Origin: Spisula solida
Lineage: Eukaryota; Mollusca; Bivalvia; Venerida; Mactridae
Reading direction: 5' to 3'
Length of the DNA stretch: 64,000 nt
Assembly (NCBI GenBank): GCA_947247005.1
Contig: OX365952.1
Location: forward strand, 3,866,501 to 3,930,500
Under the pieces are notes generated by a model. The model was given only the letters and a program-made list of their open reading frames with translations, had not been told where the DNA came from and did no database searches. Below are positions 46,101 through 59,555 of this stretch, in pieces. How positions within the stretch are numbered: position 1 is the first letter of the stretch; every line of letters begins with the position of its first letter. The position numbers were made by a program, and so were the translations under genes.

Positions 46101-48464
46101 CGTGGTATTTTTATGCTACAACGTAGGCTGACCTAATTACTCAGTTGCAAACTTGACCTAGGTATTGCAGCGCCATATGTCGTGGCGAGGTCGTAAATAT
46201 TAGGTTAAATTGATGATCTCTAATCACACCATTAATATCTCTTTTAAACATAGAGCCAAGTATGAAAGTGTAACCATTTCATTGCCAGACCATACCTTAC
46301 TAACTGAAGCTGACCGGGCTTGCGTCAAACCACACCCTAGTAAACTATATTTACTGCACCCCTGTCCAACTTGCATTTTAGGCTGATTCTTCATGGACGA
46401 CCATCAAACTCGTCGTGTCACCTTTGATTTTGTATGTAGGGTTATATCATAACATTTTAATGATTTTCTTGACACCAGTTATTAGGACATGTAACGGTGT
46501 AGTTTCATTTTCTGGTTTAGTTCTCTTTTGGGCATATATACATTTGCTTGTGTTCTGTGCTGTTTTTGTTTGTCCTTTATGTACCTTTCGTGATAGGCTA
46601 TTATTGTTTTTTGCCAGATTTTTCATTATCTTTTTTAAAACCTGGGTCATAAATCACCCATACATCAGTCTATGTGCGTGTATCTGACGTACACGTGCCC
46701 GATGTCTAGGCTTCATGCTATCGCCAGCCGATCAGTAGTAATGAGACTTAGAATAACTCCGGCCGATGGCTAACTTTCGTGCCGTTAAGGCAAATATGAT
46801 GCCGTCCGATGATCACATTGGATTTACAACCGAGTTACTAGTAATACTTGAGTGTATCGAGATCGGATAGGAATGTTACAATCACGAACATTTAGCGGTC
46901 CTAGAACACCAGTTAAGTTTTCAAGTTCGTGCCTTTATAGCGTTTGATATTCTATGAACTAGAGGCGTATACATGCCTCATTGTGACTTATACATGTAGT
47001 CCGTTTGTTACTTATATTTTGTTTAGTTGTTAATAATCAGTCTCAAACGGCCAATAAAACTCATCAGATACCACCACAAAGACAGAGACATTTCAACGAC
47101 AGTATACAATTTATTCCCATTCTACCCATTACATGACGTGTTAAACAATAATATGAGGTTTTTTTATGTGGAGGAAATGATATTTGATATAGGTCTATGT
47201 ATTTGGCAGACAAGACGTGATTCACTCACAATGTGATATTTGTTCTCAGCAAAACGCTTGAATACTGTATAACATGGTTTCATATATTTCTCCAAAAACT
47301 ATACAGTATCATGCAACAATAGTCAGTCCATTACGTATAGATTGGACAGCAAGCGGATTAAATTACGTAATACTATTATCTAGAATCTGATATTTGTGTA
47401 TCATGAACCAACGAGGAGCATAATCTATACTTAATCAACAGAACCAGGAACAGAAAATGACTGTCATAAACTAACTGAAATTGACATGTATAAATATACA
47501 TAATGATGATAACAAATTTGACATGGACGGAATGAAGCAGTCAACAATAACAGCAGATCAGGAAAGCCACAAAGGGGTGGTACTGGAATCTAGTTGGCAT
47601 GTAAATACGACTTTCTATAAAAAAATATCTGATTTCCTAGTGATCATCAAATATGCTATCCATTTTTGTTACGTTTAGGTAAGTTACAAAATGTTGTAGC
47701 AGACAATGAATTCATTGAGTAGATTTGGCATTGCATTCATTCCAAAAGAGTTCATTGAATGAACTAAACGATGTCAATATTTGGCAGACACATGCAGACG
47801 TATGTGGAATAAATTCTGTTCATTCACGATAATTTCTCAATTAAAGGTATTACAGCACCAAAGATAGAGAAATAACCTTTTGTGTATGCGCACAATCAGT
47901 TATCTTGAATTGTTAAATTACATCGTGCCAAAATGCTTTATTAACCTATCGTATTGCTAAGACTCATAGACATTTACGTTTCGAAAAAAATAGTAAGTGA
48001 GCTTATCTCGTCGACGGAAATAAATAGGAAATGATACAAATAAATCTCTTTTGAAATACCGACTTTTACCCACTCGGCGGTTAGTTCCCGACTGATTACC
48101 CCCCTCTTCAATAAAATAGTAGTTATGAGAGGTATCTTCAACAGCGCCTTCTAGCAGATTAACAACCACCATGGTATTGACTGGTAAACTGCATTTTGTG
48201 ATTCGTTTTTAATTTGTCGATCTATCGAACCTTACACTCATAAACATACTTTGCACCAACCAACCAATTCCTCATACAATTTTCAGTTTTTGTCATTTCA
48301 TGGTTCAATGCACCGTAGTTGTTTTGATACTTAGATCACAAATGAAATCCGATTACCAATAAATGTATCGGCGTAATGTACGTTAAAACGATGGTTTTGT
48401 ATCATACATTTTAGTATAGTATGCTGCAGACGAAGATCTAAACACATAAATTTAGAAGTTAGTC

Positions 48465-48518
48465 AAGTTTCCAGACTAACGATTTAGGTGTAGAATACGA
48501 TGGTGAACGTGAATGGGC
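48465..48518 (+). promoter_or_regulatory. Conserved block, unit 1a
   Basis: AAGTTTCCAGACTAACGAT, then TAGAATACGATGGTGAACG and TGAATGGGCATA. It corresponds to 18531-18589. Confidence 0.5.
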
Positions 48519-49387
48519 ATATACGGCGGCAACTGCATTTCATTAATTTTAATTTTCAACTGTTTTTGTTACGGTTTGGTAAGTTACAAAATGTGTTATC
48601 AGTAAACAAATGTATTGAGTTGATTAGGCGTAGTATTTTTTCAAAAGGTTTTTTTAATAAACTAAACCATGTCAATATTTGACAACCACAATATTACGTT
48701 GCAGACGTACTAGTATGTGAAAGATAGATGTCTGGGAATTCTTATGTTCATTAACGATCACTTCTAAATCAAATTTACCACAGAACCAAAATGAGAGAGG
48801 TAACAGTAACAATAATGTGTTTGCGCGTATTCAATTATCCTGAATTGTTAAATTACATCGTGCCAAAATGTTTTATTGACCTATCGTATTGCTTAGCCTC
48901 GTAGATATTTTAAAATGTAGTACGTGCGCTAATCTCGTGGACAGAAATAAAAAAGAAAGGATACAAATAATTTCAAGTCAAGTTTTGAAAACCGAATTTT
49001 ACCCACTCTACGGTTAGTTTCCGACTGATTACTTCCTCCCAAAATAGTAGTTGTGGGAGGTATTCTAACAAGTGCTTCCAAACAAGTTAACGACCGCCAT
49101 GGTTTTGACTGGCAAACCGTGTTGTGGGTCTTTGTAACTTGTCGATCTATCGAAAGTTACAATCATGAACATACTTTGCACCAACCCACCAATTTCTCGT
49201 ACAATATTTAGTTTTGGTCATTCCATGGTTCAATGCACCGTAGTTGTTTTGATACTTAGGTCACAAATGAAATCCGATCGACGATAGATGTATCAGCGTA
49301 ATAAACGTAAGACTGGTGGTCTTGTATCCTACAGGTTTTAGCATGGTGTGTTGCAGATGAAGATCTAACAGATAAGTCATTGGTTAG

Positions 49388-49442
49388 CCAAGTTCCGAGA
49401 CCCACGATCTAGGTGAAGAATACGCTGGAGAACCAGAATAGC
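49388..49442 (+). promoter_or_regulatory. Conserved block, unit 1b
   Basis: CAAGTTCCGAGACCCACGAT, then GTGAAGAATACGCTGGAG and AACCAGAATAGCC. Confidence 0.5.
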
Positions 49443-51211
49443 CACATTTCGCGGTAAATGAATTTCATTGATTGATTATCAACTGTGTTTAATCATGTTC
49501 TTTTGTTTCATTGACTACATTGGTCATGTCCTCCATGTTTAGAGGAGTAATCAATAGCGTTAGTACAGAAACATTATTAATCCCAGGACATTTAGTTCGG
49601 TTAGCTGATCTCTGAATTTGTATGCGGCTGATTTAACCCGACATAAGCATGAACATATTTGCTCTCCTCCTGTATTCATTTCGTTAATAAAGGTCAGTTA
49701 CAATGGTTCAAATGCATCTGCTTATAGGAAATATGTTCTAATATGTAAATTATGTTAATTTAGGTAAAAAACAGATTGCTTTCACCATCATTGTTTATGT
49801 GAGAAGTAAAGACCAATGAACACATAAAACTTAATTCAATGTTTCAAAAGTGATGTAACATAATAAAAATCTAACACTCAATATGTTGGTGTCATGCAAA
49901 AATAGAAAACAAAAGAAAGGTCATACGGAAACCGAGTGACTCGAAATCAAGAATGGTAACATATCACTTTTATGTTGTTTTGGTGAGGTTTTTCTGCCAC
50001 TGTAAGGTGTTTCGGAGAAAATTCGATCGAAAGGCGCGTGTAATACACATTACACAATAGTGTGGTGCACAGACAATTCATATCCATACAGAAGCGACTG
50101 AAGCGCCTTGTCATCCACGCAAGACATATAGCGTACCATCCTTATCCTCCCAAAAATGGATATTTCAAGCACGCCTAAAAAGTTGTCAACACAATGAATG
50201 ACGCACTGTATTACTGTGGGAATTAGCGTATTTTACCATTAGGGAACTTTTTACAAATGATAGCTACACTGAGGTGAAGTACAGGGAGACATTTTATAGC
50301 AGCCACATGACACTAACATTATCTATATACAGATATGAAATAAAGAAGTCTTAAAAACATAGGTGCTTCAAATACAAAATTCTAAATGTAAAGTAACAAT
50401 GAACACCTAGAACATTTATTTGTCTATGCTTTTAGTCAAAGGTCAAAAAGCGAACCCATACAATTGTTACTGCAACAGTAAAACTGTTGAACGTCAAATT
50501 TCCAAGCTATCTTCATTCGTTTACAATATTGCGGATATTACATGATTATGTTTTCTGACAATTCCCATCAGTCCATTTTATTAAATACGAAATATATGCA
50601 CTAGGAAAGATTTGCACCCTTATACAAAATTGAGGAGTAAATACATATGCGTGGGGAGGCATTGTCGCTTTATTCATTTAATACCACGCATTATTCCTCT
50701 AAACATACAACCTAAAGTGGTAGTAAAAATTCTATTACTCTTGTACTAAAATTAACTTTGTTCTACTTACTATGAGGCATCTACAAACGTTTTTTGTTTG
50801 CATTGGCGACATACGTATGTGATTGTTTGCGACATTACATACCACCATAGAAAGATAGAAAAACTGAGGAGAGGCTAGTGGTTGTCTAATACGAAATGAG
50901 AATTAACTTTATAGATGTTTACTTTATAATTATGCACGAATATAACTTGCGACACCGGGAGGATTAGATACAATTATGATGTTTTTACTACCCACATATG
51001 GAACTATTTGTCATCAGTGTAATGTACACATACGCTATTACGACGTGGCAATGGTGCCAAATATTATTCCTCATGTACAAACTTAACAATCTTAATGACA
51101 TTTTAAAAAGACTTACTACTATATACAGGATCAATATACTCAATGATAAAATAGTTGTGGGGAAATGTCACACTATCTGGCTCGAAGTACGTTTTGTTTC
51201 ATTTGGATTAT

Positions 51212-52075
51212 AAATAGAGATGGTACCGACTACCAAAATCGATATTCAAATATTCGAAATTCATATTCGAGTATATTCGAGTATATTCGAATATTTGGTT
51301 ACCGATGTAATATTTATAACGACTTTATTGTGGATTACACATTTGACAGTAATATCAATTTTCAATATGGTTCACTCATGTCAATGTATATCATATCCGT
51401 TCACTTTCGTATATATCCCTAATGAACTAAAGTTCCATTTCCGTTCTTACGTGAAATTACAGTGTTCGTTAACTCGATATTGTTTTCTGAACCGTTGATA
51501 TACACTCAATGAAATTCTGACAGTAATAAACTCGTTTTTTTCGCAATATAAATCCTTTTGTTTCTTTTCCTGTTCGACGTGTGAATATATTTTTAATATG
51601 TAACTGTTGTGTTGTTATTCCTAGCATATAGATGGTATAAGTGTGTACGGCTACAAGTGTGTAAATCGTTTTCATCATCCAACATGTGTTTCTTACTGTT
51701 CGTGCATGCAATATGTTATCAATATGTTTGAAATGCATTGATCATTAATGTTTGATCATTAAGTAAATAAAATAGGAAGAAAGTTTTTTATGTGACCCCA
51801 TTCAGCCCCCAACAGGCCAATTAAACGGAACAATATACCCATCACACCTTATTCAAAGTACTATTCATTTGGTAGACATGCGTCTTAACAACAACTTTAT
51901 ACATCGGTTTATCCTACAGTGGATGATGACCCTTAATTGTTATCATTTGCTGGTCAATTAAACAATCCCACACACTTGTCAGTAAATATTTTAGCCTGTG
52001 AAATCCGGGTTATCGCGACGCTTGAATACAGACGAAATGCAAGCGTTTCGGGTGTCTGAAATGCAATCGTTATTT
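51212..52075. repeat. Insertion in unit 2 with ATTCGAATATTCG repeats
   Basis: Unit 1 runs directly from GTACGTTTTGTATT to CTCAGAAAAACTTTC at this point. Here about 0.86 kb intervenes, with a short tandem ATTCGAGTAT/ATTCGAATAT run at about 51260-51300. Overlapping short open frames have no domain. Ends are undefined. Confidence 0.55.
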
Positions 52076-52116
52076 TCTCAGAGAAAATGTTATCATTTAT
52101 AACATTTTCTCTGAGA
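52076..52116. repeat. Perfect hairpin, 18-bp arms, 5-nt loop
   Basis: TCTCAGAGAAAATGTTAT (52076-52093), loop CATTT, then its exact reverse complement (52099-52116). It lies at the right edge of the unit 2 insertion. Confidence 0.85.
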
Positions 52117-52483
52117 TAATAAACTCTGATTGAATAATCTTATCGCACCGCGACGAGGGAGTTTAACAAGGAAGTCAGTTTTCCCTATTATGCACTTAAA
52201 TTGTGTGGGATGTTTTTCCGAAAAATTATTTATTTTAGGTATATGTAATTGTTGGCTGATTATTTTAAAAAATAATAACACATCTGAAAGGGAAAGTCGC
52301 ACACAATATGATTAACAGAGCACAACTTTCAGGAAAATAACATACTGCTTGTCATTATAAAAATAAATAACCAAAAGAGAACAATTAATGACACTATATA
52401 GCAATCACATCTTGGAGCTAAAATTAAGACAAAATTGATATTTTATGCTGTAACCTATGCTTACCAGATGACTCAGTTTAAAA

Positions 52484-52625
52484 AGAGTATATTAAGTCAG
52501 ACAGGGAAGGCAGCACTCAACTTAACCAGCCGAGCACAGAAAACATTAAATACACACAAAGCACAATGCCCAACTAAACAAGCGCAGATCCGCCCAAGTC
52601 CAAGCTGTCGAAAAGTATAATAAAT
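52484..52625 (-). repeat. Dispersed repeat W inserted in unit 2
   Basis: AAGTCAGACAGGGAAGGCAG, AACCAGCCGAGCACAGAAAA, AGATCCGCCCAAGTCCAAGC in order is the reverse complement of the W core at 34905-35040. Units 1 and 4 lack it at this place, so it marks a real insertion event. Confidence 0.75.
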
Positions 52626-55600
52626 TATAACTAGCTGAATGACCCAGTAGGTAATGCAGCGCCATATATAGTAGCTAAGTCTCATAACAATTATGTTGAA
52701 ACGATGACATGACATACAAAATGACATGACAAGTTGTTGTCTTCAGTGTTCTTTTCCCATATGATTCTACATATACGTCGTTTGTAGGCGATGCAATGAT
52801 ACCCAGTGTAGTTACATATGCATGGAAACGAATCCATCCGCATGGTATTTATAAAATAAAAAACATACGTTTTACTGAGCTTTACTCCGGTAAACAGGAT
52901 CAATATACTGAACGATATAATGGCTGTGGGGAAATGTCAATCTACGCAGTGATTTTAAGAAAGGGGTCACAGTTGTTCAGTGTAAATGAGTATCATACAT
53001 CGTCGTATATTTTGGTTGCACTGAGTACTTGTATATAATTTGGATTATAACTCTTTCTCGGACAACAATGTACTTTGGCTAAATCAACAAAACATACAAA
53101 ATGGTTTTTATTGCCACGAGAGTATTAGAGAAGTTATCCAGCTTTATCTACCTTGCTGAATGAATTATTTATTGTGTGTGGTCGTCTTTCAGACAACTTT
53201 TTAAGTGTAAGAGATCGTTGCCAGGTTATTTCCAAATAATAACGAAACGGACAAGGAAAGTAGCTACCAACAGCAATAACCGGGCATAAAAGACAACACA
53301 GATAAAGCCTATATCCCATTAACCATTATTTGCTTCGGCGATCTACTCCCGATTGAAATTAATGAGATATCAAAACATCGGGATCAGGTTCCTCGTGGTC
53401 TTGTGAAAGCGTTGAGGGGAGTCATGAGACAATTCAAGATATCGGAAGTAATTTTGATGAATCGGGTGTAATCGGGAAAAAACGGGTGAACATCGCCGAT
53501 GTGGGATTCCTTAGTGAGACCTATGCTTTACAAGTAACGTTTTGTGTAAGTCATATTGACAAACATCAAAATGAATAAGAAAAAGACGAACATTAATAAC
53601 AATAATAACAACATTGTCCCTAAAGCGCTCATACATGTATCAAACTAAAGGAAACATCAGTTTATCATGCTATGACCTAGTCTGCCAAGATGACCAAGTT
53701 GCAAATTTCACATACGTAGATACTACGTAGACATGCACAGTGGAGATATTTCATAAACAGTATGATAACAATATGACTTTTATGCAGAATGATATAAACT
53801 ATAGATTGGTTATTTGAACAGTGTACTGCAAAATTGCGCAATAATACGTTTAGTCCCCAAATCATTTCATCGTGTGCAGTACATGAATGTCCATGCCAAT
53901 GATCATTTCCAAGGTTCTGATACCAGGAACGTTTGATGATTGATTCGTTCACATGTGTTTTTTTGTTATTCCATGAATGATTGTAATTATTTCATTGCCA
54001 GACCATATGGGTTCCAGACTAAGACACCTCACTTACAGCTGTCAAACCCCATCCTAGTAAACTATATCTATCTGGCTAACTGGCATTTTAGGCTGATCCT
54101 TCATCAACCGTCAAACTCGTCTTGTCTCCTTTGATGTGATATCTAGGTTTATATCTTAACCATTTTAAGGACTTTCTTGACACCTGAAATTAGGACTTGT
54201 AACGGGTTAGTTTAATTTTCCTGTTCAGTTTTGTTTTGGGTATGTAGCCATTTGCTTTTGATATGTACTGTTTGTGTTCCGTTATGTGCCCTTCGTGCTC
54301 AGCTTTTTATGTTGAGTGTTGCCTTCACCATCCAATTTTTCATTATCTTTTTAATACATTGGTCATCCCGACACCAGTCGATGTGCGTGTATCCGACGTG
54401 AGCCCGTTGTCTAAGCACCATGCTAACGCCAGCCGATCAGTAGTAAGGAATATGTCAAAAGGAACTAAGAATTAGTCCGGCCGATAACTAGCCTCCATCC
54501 CGAAAAGGCATAAGTTATGCAGTCTGATGATCGGTTTAGGCCAGGAATGTTACAATTACAAACATTGTGCGGTCCTATAATACCAGCTTAGTTTTCAAAT
54601 TGGTGCCTTTATAGCGTGTGCTGTTCTATGAACTAGAGGCGTATGCCTCATTGTGACTAATAGTACGTTTGTTACTTATATTAGATTTAGTTGTTGATAA
54701 TTAGTCCCAAACGGCCAATAAAACTCATTAGATACCACCAGAATAACAGAGCCAGTTCAACGACAGTATACAATTTATTCCCATTCTTCCCATCCATGAC
54801 GTGTAAAACAATAATATGAGGTTTTGTTTGCGGAGGAAATAATATAGGTATATGTATTTGGCAGACGTGACGCGATTCACTCACAATATGTTATTTGTTT
54901 TCAACAAAACGCTTAAATACCGATTAACATGCTATCCTTTATCTATCACAGAACGATACAATATCATGAGACAATAGTATGTCCATGACAAATCAATTGG
55001 ACAGCAAGCGGATTAATCTACGCAAATACCATTATCTAGAATCTGATATATGTTTATTGTGAACCAACGAGGAACATACTCTATACTTTATCAACACAAT
55101 CAGGAACTGAAAATGACTGTCATAAAATAACTTAAATGAATATAAATAAATGTACATACAGATGATAACAAATTGGACATGGAAGGAAACAGTCGACAAC
55201 AACAGCAGAGCAGGAATGGCACAATGAGATGGTACTGGAATCTAGTTGGCATGTAAAAACGCCTTTCTATTCTAAAATTATCAGCTTTCCTAGTGATCAT
55301 CAAATATGCTATCTATTTTGGTTACGTTTTTAGTAAGTTACAAAATGTTGTATCAGACAATGAATTTATTGAGTGGATTCGGCATTGCATTCATTCCAAA
55401 AGAGTTTATTGAATGAACTAAATGATGTGCCAATATTTGACAGACAGAATATAACGTTGCAGACGTATGTGTAAGATAGATGTCTGGAATGAATTCTGTT
55501 CATCGGCGATAATTTCTCAATTAAAAGTATTGCAGCACCAAAAAGAGAAAGAGAAGTAACAATTTTGTGTATGCGCACAATCAGTTATCTTGAATGGTTA

Positions 55601-55994
55601 AATTACATCGTGCCAAAATGCTTTATTAACCTATCGCATTGCTAAGCCTCATAGACATTTCCATTTCGAAAAAGTAGTATGTGAGCTTATCTCGTAGACA
55701 GAAATAAATAGGTAATAATACAAATAAATCTCTTTTTTGAAATACCGATAACTGATTACCCCCCTCTTCAATAAAAAAGTAGCTTTGAGAGGTATCTTCA
55801 ACAGCACATTCTAGAAGATTAACAACCACCATGGTATTGACTGGTAAAGTGCATTTGAAGATTTGTTTTTAATTTGTCGATCTATCGAACCTTACACTCA
55901 TAAACATACTTTGCACGAACCCACCAATTCCTCGTACAATGTTCAGTTTTTGTCATTTCATGGTAATTGTTTTGATACTTAGGTCACAAATGAA

Positions 55995-56042
55995 ATCTAT
56001 GGAAGCCCTGGAGGGCACTATTGACTTATGACTAATGACTTA
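55995..56042. other. Deletion junction with filler DNA between units 2 and 3
   Basis: Unit 2 matches other units up to GGTCACAAATGAAATC (about 55996), and unit 3 resumes with CAGATAAGAAATAAAG (about 56042). The roughly 45 bp between (GGAAGCCCTGGAGGGCAC, then GACTTA repeats) match neither. About 2 kb of unit sequence is missing. This looks like end-joining repair with inserted filler. Confidence 0.6.
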
Positions 56043-57214
56043 CAGATAAGAAATAAAGAATTCTAACAAACATAGGTGCTTCAAATACAACATTCTAAAT
56101 GTAAAGTAATGAACACCTAGAACATCGATCGATTAACAGAAGTCGTTTCAAACAACGTACATAACAGTCACAAACACATTTAATTAAGTTACGAAACACG
56201 CTTAAAGGAATAAATAACATCTTATCTCCGATTTAATGGATTTCCGAAATTAGGTGACATAAATATTGCGTAATTCTCTTACCAGACCATAATTCATTGA
56301 AAAGTTCAATTGTCCAGGCGCCAGTTTAGAGAATGTTCCGTCCATTCATTTATCTCAGCTTTTTGTGAAAGGTTATAAAGCGAATCCATACAATTGTTAT
56401 TGCAACAGTAAAACTGTTGAACGTCATATTTTCAAGCTATCTTCATTCGTTTACAATTTTGCGGATATTACATGATAATGGTTTCTGACAACTCCTATCA
56501 GTGCATTTTATCAAATTTGAAAAATATACACTAGGAAAGATTTGCACCCTTATACAATGTTGAGTAATATATGCAAACGTGTGGGAACGCACCTTATAAT
56601 ACCACAACTTATTTCTTCTAAACATACAACCTGCAGTGGTACAATAGAATTCTATAGATGTGTCCTTTATAATTATGCACGGATATAACTTTGATGTTTG
56701 CGACAATGGGAGGATCATATAAAATTATGTTGACATAAAACTGTTTGACATCGGTGTACTGTACCCATACGCTATTACGTCGTTTAAATTTGTGTCAATG
56801 GCGCCCAATGTAATTCCTTATGTACAAACTGAACCATCCTAATGACATTTTTAAATAACAAGATCAATATACTAAATGATAAAATAGCTGTGGGGGAAAT
56901 GTAAATTAACGAAGTTATTATAAGGAAACGGTCACAGTGGTTCAGCGTAATTGAGCATCATACATCATCATAAACTTATCTGACTCGCAGAACGCTTGTA
57001 TAATTTTGATTATGACATTTCTCAGACAATTTTAACTGTGATTAAATAACCATCTCATTTTGCCATCTCATTCAGGATGGCTGCCAACGCGACGAGGGTA
57101 TTAAAGAAGGAAGCCAGCTTTCACTGATTATGCAGTTAAATTGTGTGGGTTGTTGTTCAGACAAATTATTTATTTTAGGTATTTGTAATTGTTGGCTGAT
57201 TAGTTCTAAAAAAA

Positions 57215-57965
57215 TTTATTGTCAATTTGTTGACGACGGTTATCGCATAGCGGCAGGCGACGTTCATTGATTGACTGATCACAATATCTCAGGTTGAGCT
57301 AAAATGAACCGATGTACCAACGAAACACAAAACACCCAAACAATCGAGGGTTATAGTTTTCCATGTGTATTTATAGAGGAGAGAAGCGAGGGTGTAGTGA
57401 TCATTCAAGGGTGAAGTTGCCCAGGCGTAATGTGGCCAAGGGTTGTGAATAATATAGAAGTCGAACCCATAAACAAACCCACCTCAGTAGGGTCATGAAC
57501 GATAACTGTTGTTATGCTGTAAAATATCACTTTTTTATGCGGAATTATATAAACTATTTACAAATTTTATTTAGAATTTTAAAAAGGCTTTATAAACGTT
57601 TATAAGTTGATCTCATTTTGTGGAGACACGTTTGATGCCAATTCTACGAACATGGAATTTTGTTTACTCTCTGCAAAATGATTCATGTTGCATGTCAGAT
57701 TCTACTGTAATATTATGTACTGAGCATTCCTGCCACTATTTGCTTGGAAAGAAATTGATGTTTATTGTGTTCTGTATGCAATTTATAGTGTTTCTTCTTT
57801 TGCATTATTTCAAACTTTGACAAACACACGCTGAACGATAATACTATTAAAATGAATGTTGTCTCATGCCATAAAATCCACAAACACATACGAAGTACAT
57901 AAAAAACATCAAAGGAGTAAATCTTTTATAAAGAAAATGGGGTAATAAATAGTAAAAAAATGGCA
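57215..57965. other. Sequence specific to unit 3
   Basis: No match to units 1, 2 or 4 was seen. It includes a CG-richer stretch (GACGACGGTTATCGCATAGC, about 57230) and a 66-codon frame without domain. It may be an insertion replacing about 1 kb of unit sequence. Confidence 0.4.
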
Positions 57966-59499
57966 GACACGATGCGGTCCTATCGTACTTGTTCAGTGTT
58001 CAAATTGGCGTCATTATAGCGAGTGGTATTATATATGAACTATAGGTGAATGCCACAATGCGACTTATAATATGTTTAGTTGTTATTTATATGTCAAAAA
58101 TGACCAATAAACTCTCCATAAAAACTGTTAAAATATTCCATTCCACAAAATATTCTGGGAGTGAAAATACTAGTATGAAATGTACGTGGAAGAATTTACA
58201 TGTAGGTCTACGTATTAGGCAGACGAGACGTAATCTACTCGCAATGAGATATTCTTTATCAACAAACGCATGAATGCCGTATTATATACTCGCAGTTATA
58301 TATTTATCTCAGAAATACACCATATCATGAGACAATATTCAGTTCATAATATTTTGATCGGACAGCAAACGGATTAATCTACGTAAATACCATTATCTAG
58401 AATCTGATGTATGTTTATTTTGAACCAACAAGGAGCATACTCTCTAATTTATCAACAGAATCAGGAACAGAAAATGACTGTCATAAACTAACTTAAATTG
58501 ACATGAATAAATGTACATAATGATGATAACAAATTTGACATGTACGGAAGGAAGCAGTCAACAATAACAACAGAGCACAAAGAGGTGGTGCTAATCTAGT
58601 TGGCATGAAAATACGGCTTTCTATAAAACATGTATCAGCTTTCCATGTGATCATCATTCATGCTTTCGATTTTGGTACGTTTTTGGTAAATACAAAATGT
58701 AAAATCACACAACGAATTTATTGAGTTTATTTGGAATTTTATTCATCCAAACAGGTTTTATTGAATGCACTAGGCTGTGTAAATATTTGACAGACACAAT
58801 ATAACGTTGCAGGCGTATGTGAACGATAGGATAGATGTCCGGGAATAATTCTGTTCATTAACGACCAATTCACATTCAAACTAACTACAACACCAAAATG
58901 AGAAAAGAAACAAGTGTATGCGCTCATTTAATGATCTTTAATTGTTAAATTACATCGTTCAAAAATGCTTTATTAATCTATCGTATTGCTTAGTCTCGTA
59001 GATATTTTCCATTGCAAAAAAGTAGTATGTGCGCTTATCAGAAATAAAGAAGAAATTATACAAAAAAGTTCACGTAAGGTTTTGAAATACCGACTTTTAC
59101 ACACTCGACTGTTAATACCCGAATGATTACCTCCCCTCCACAATAAAATAGTAGTTATGGGAGGTATCTTAAAAAGTGCTTCCAAGCAGGTTAACGACTA
59201 TCCTGGTATTGTCTGACAAACCGCGTTTTGTGCTTTATTTTTAGTTTGTCGATCTATCGAACGTTACAATCATAAACATACTTTGCACCAACCCATCAAT
59301 CCCTCGTCCAATTTTCAGTTTTTGTCATTCCATGGCTCAATGCATCGTAGTTGTTTTGATACTTAGGTCACAAATGAAATCTGATCACCGACAAATATAT
59401 CGGTGTAATGTACGAACGACGATAGTTTTGTATCATAAATTATTTAATCATAGTGTGTTGCAGACGAAGATCTAAACACATATTAGGTCATTATTTAGT

Positions 59500-59555
59500 C
59501 AAGTTCCCAGACTAACGATTAATGTAAAGAATACGCTGGTGAACGTGAATGGCCA
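59500..59555 (+). promoter_or_regulatory. Conserved block, unit 3
   Basis: AAGTTCCCAGACTAACGAT, then GTAAAGAATACGCTGGTG and AACGTGAATGGCCAT. This is the best-kept array copy. Confidence 0.55.

Larger units (their letters stand above)
47658..49470 (+). repeat. Internal tandem duplication (about 0.92 kb) in unit 1
   Basis: CGTGCCAAAATG occurs at about 47924 and 48861, GTCGATCTATCG at about 48216 and 49140, and GCAGA(C/T)GAAGATCTAA at about 48426 and 49353. Spacing is 925-940 bp. Unit 3 has this segment once, so it was duplicated only here. Confidence 0.8.
43200..50040 (+). repeat. Long tandem repeat, unit 1
   Basis: This is the fullest unit of the right-hand array. Ordered checkpoints: GCACAGACAATT (43230), GATAGCTACACTG (43420), TATTCCCGTAGCC (43820), GGGAGGATTAGATAC (45457), TATTTATTTCAGGAACATG (45898), CAGCGCCATATG (46169), CATTGCCAGACCAT (46280), AACTAGAGGCGTATA (46957), CAAGCGGATTAA (47350), CGTGCCAAAATGC (47924), GTCGATCTATCGAA (48216) and ATATGTTGGTGTCATGC (49879). 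Units 2-4 repeat this order with losses. No conserved open frame runs through the units. Confidence 0.8.
50041..55990 (+). repeat. Long tandem repeat, unit 2
   Basis: It starts with GTGGTGCACAGACAATT (50061) and follows unit 1's order through GGGAGGATTAGATAC (50958), CAGCGCCATATA (52658), CATTGCCAGACCATA (53994), AACTAGAGGCGTATG (54637), CGTGCCAAAATGC (55609) and GTCGATCTATCGAA (55877). It has a 0.86-kb insertion at 51212-52075 and a second copy of the GATCAATATACT...GGGGAAATGTCAAT segment at about 52898. Its right end is cut by a deletion. Confidence 0.8.

Noticed and set aside
46415..46687. 90-codon hydrophobic frame resembling a membrane protein
   Set aside because: It is T-rich sequence of a W-type module; the corresponding stretch at 54160-54365 does not keep the frame.
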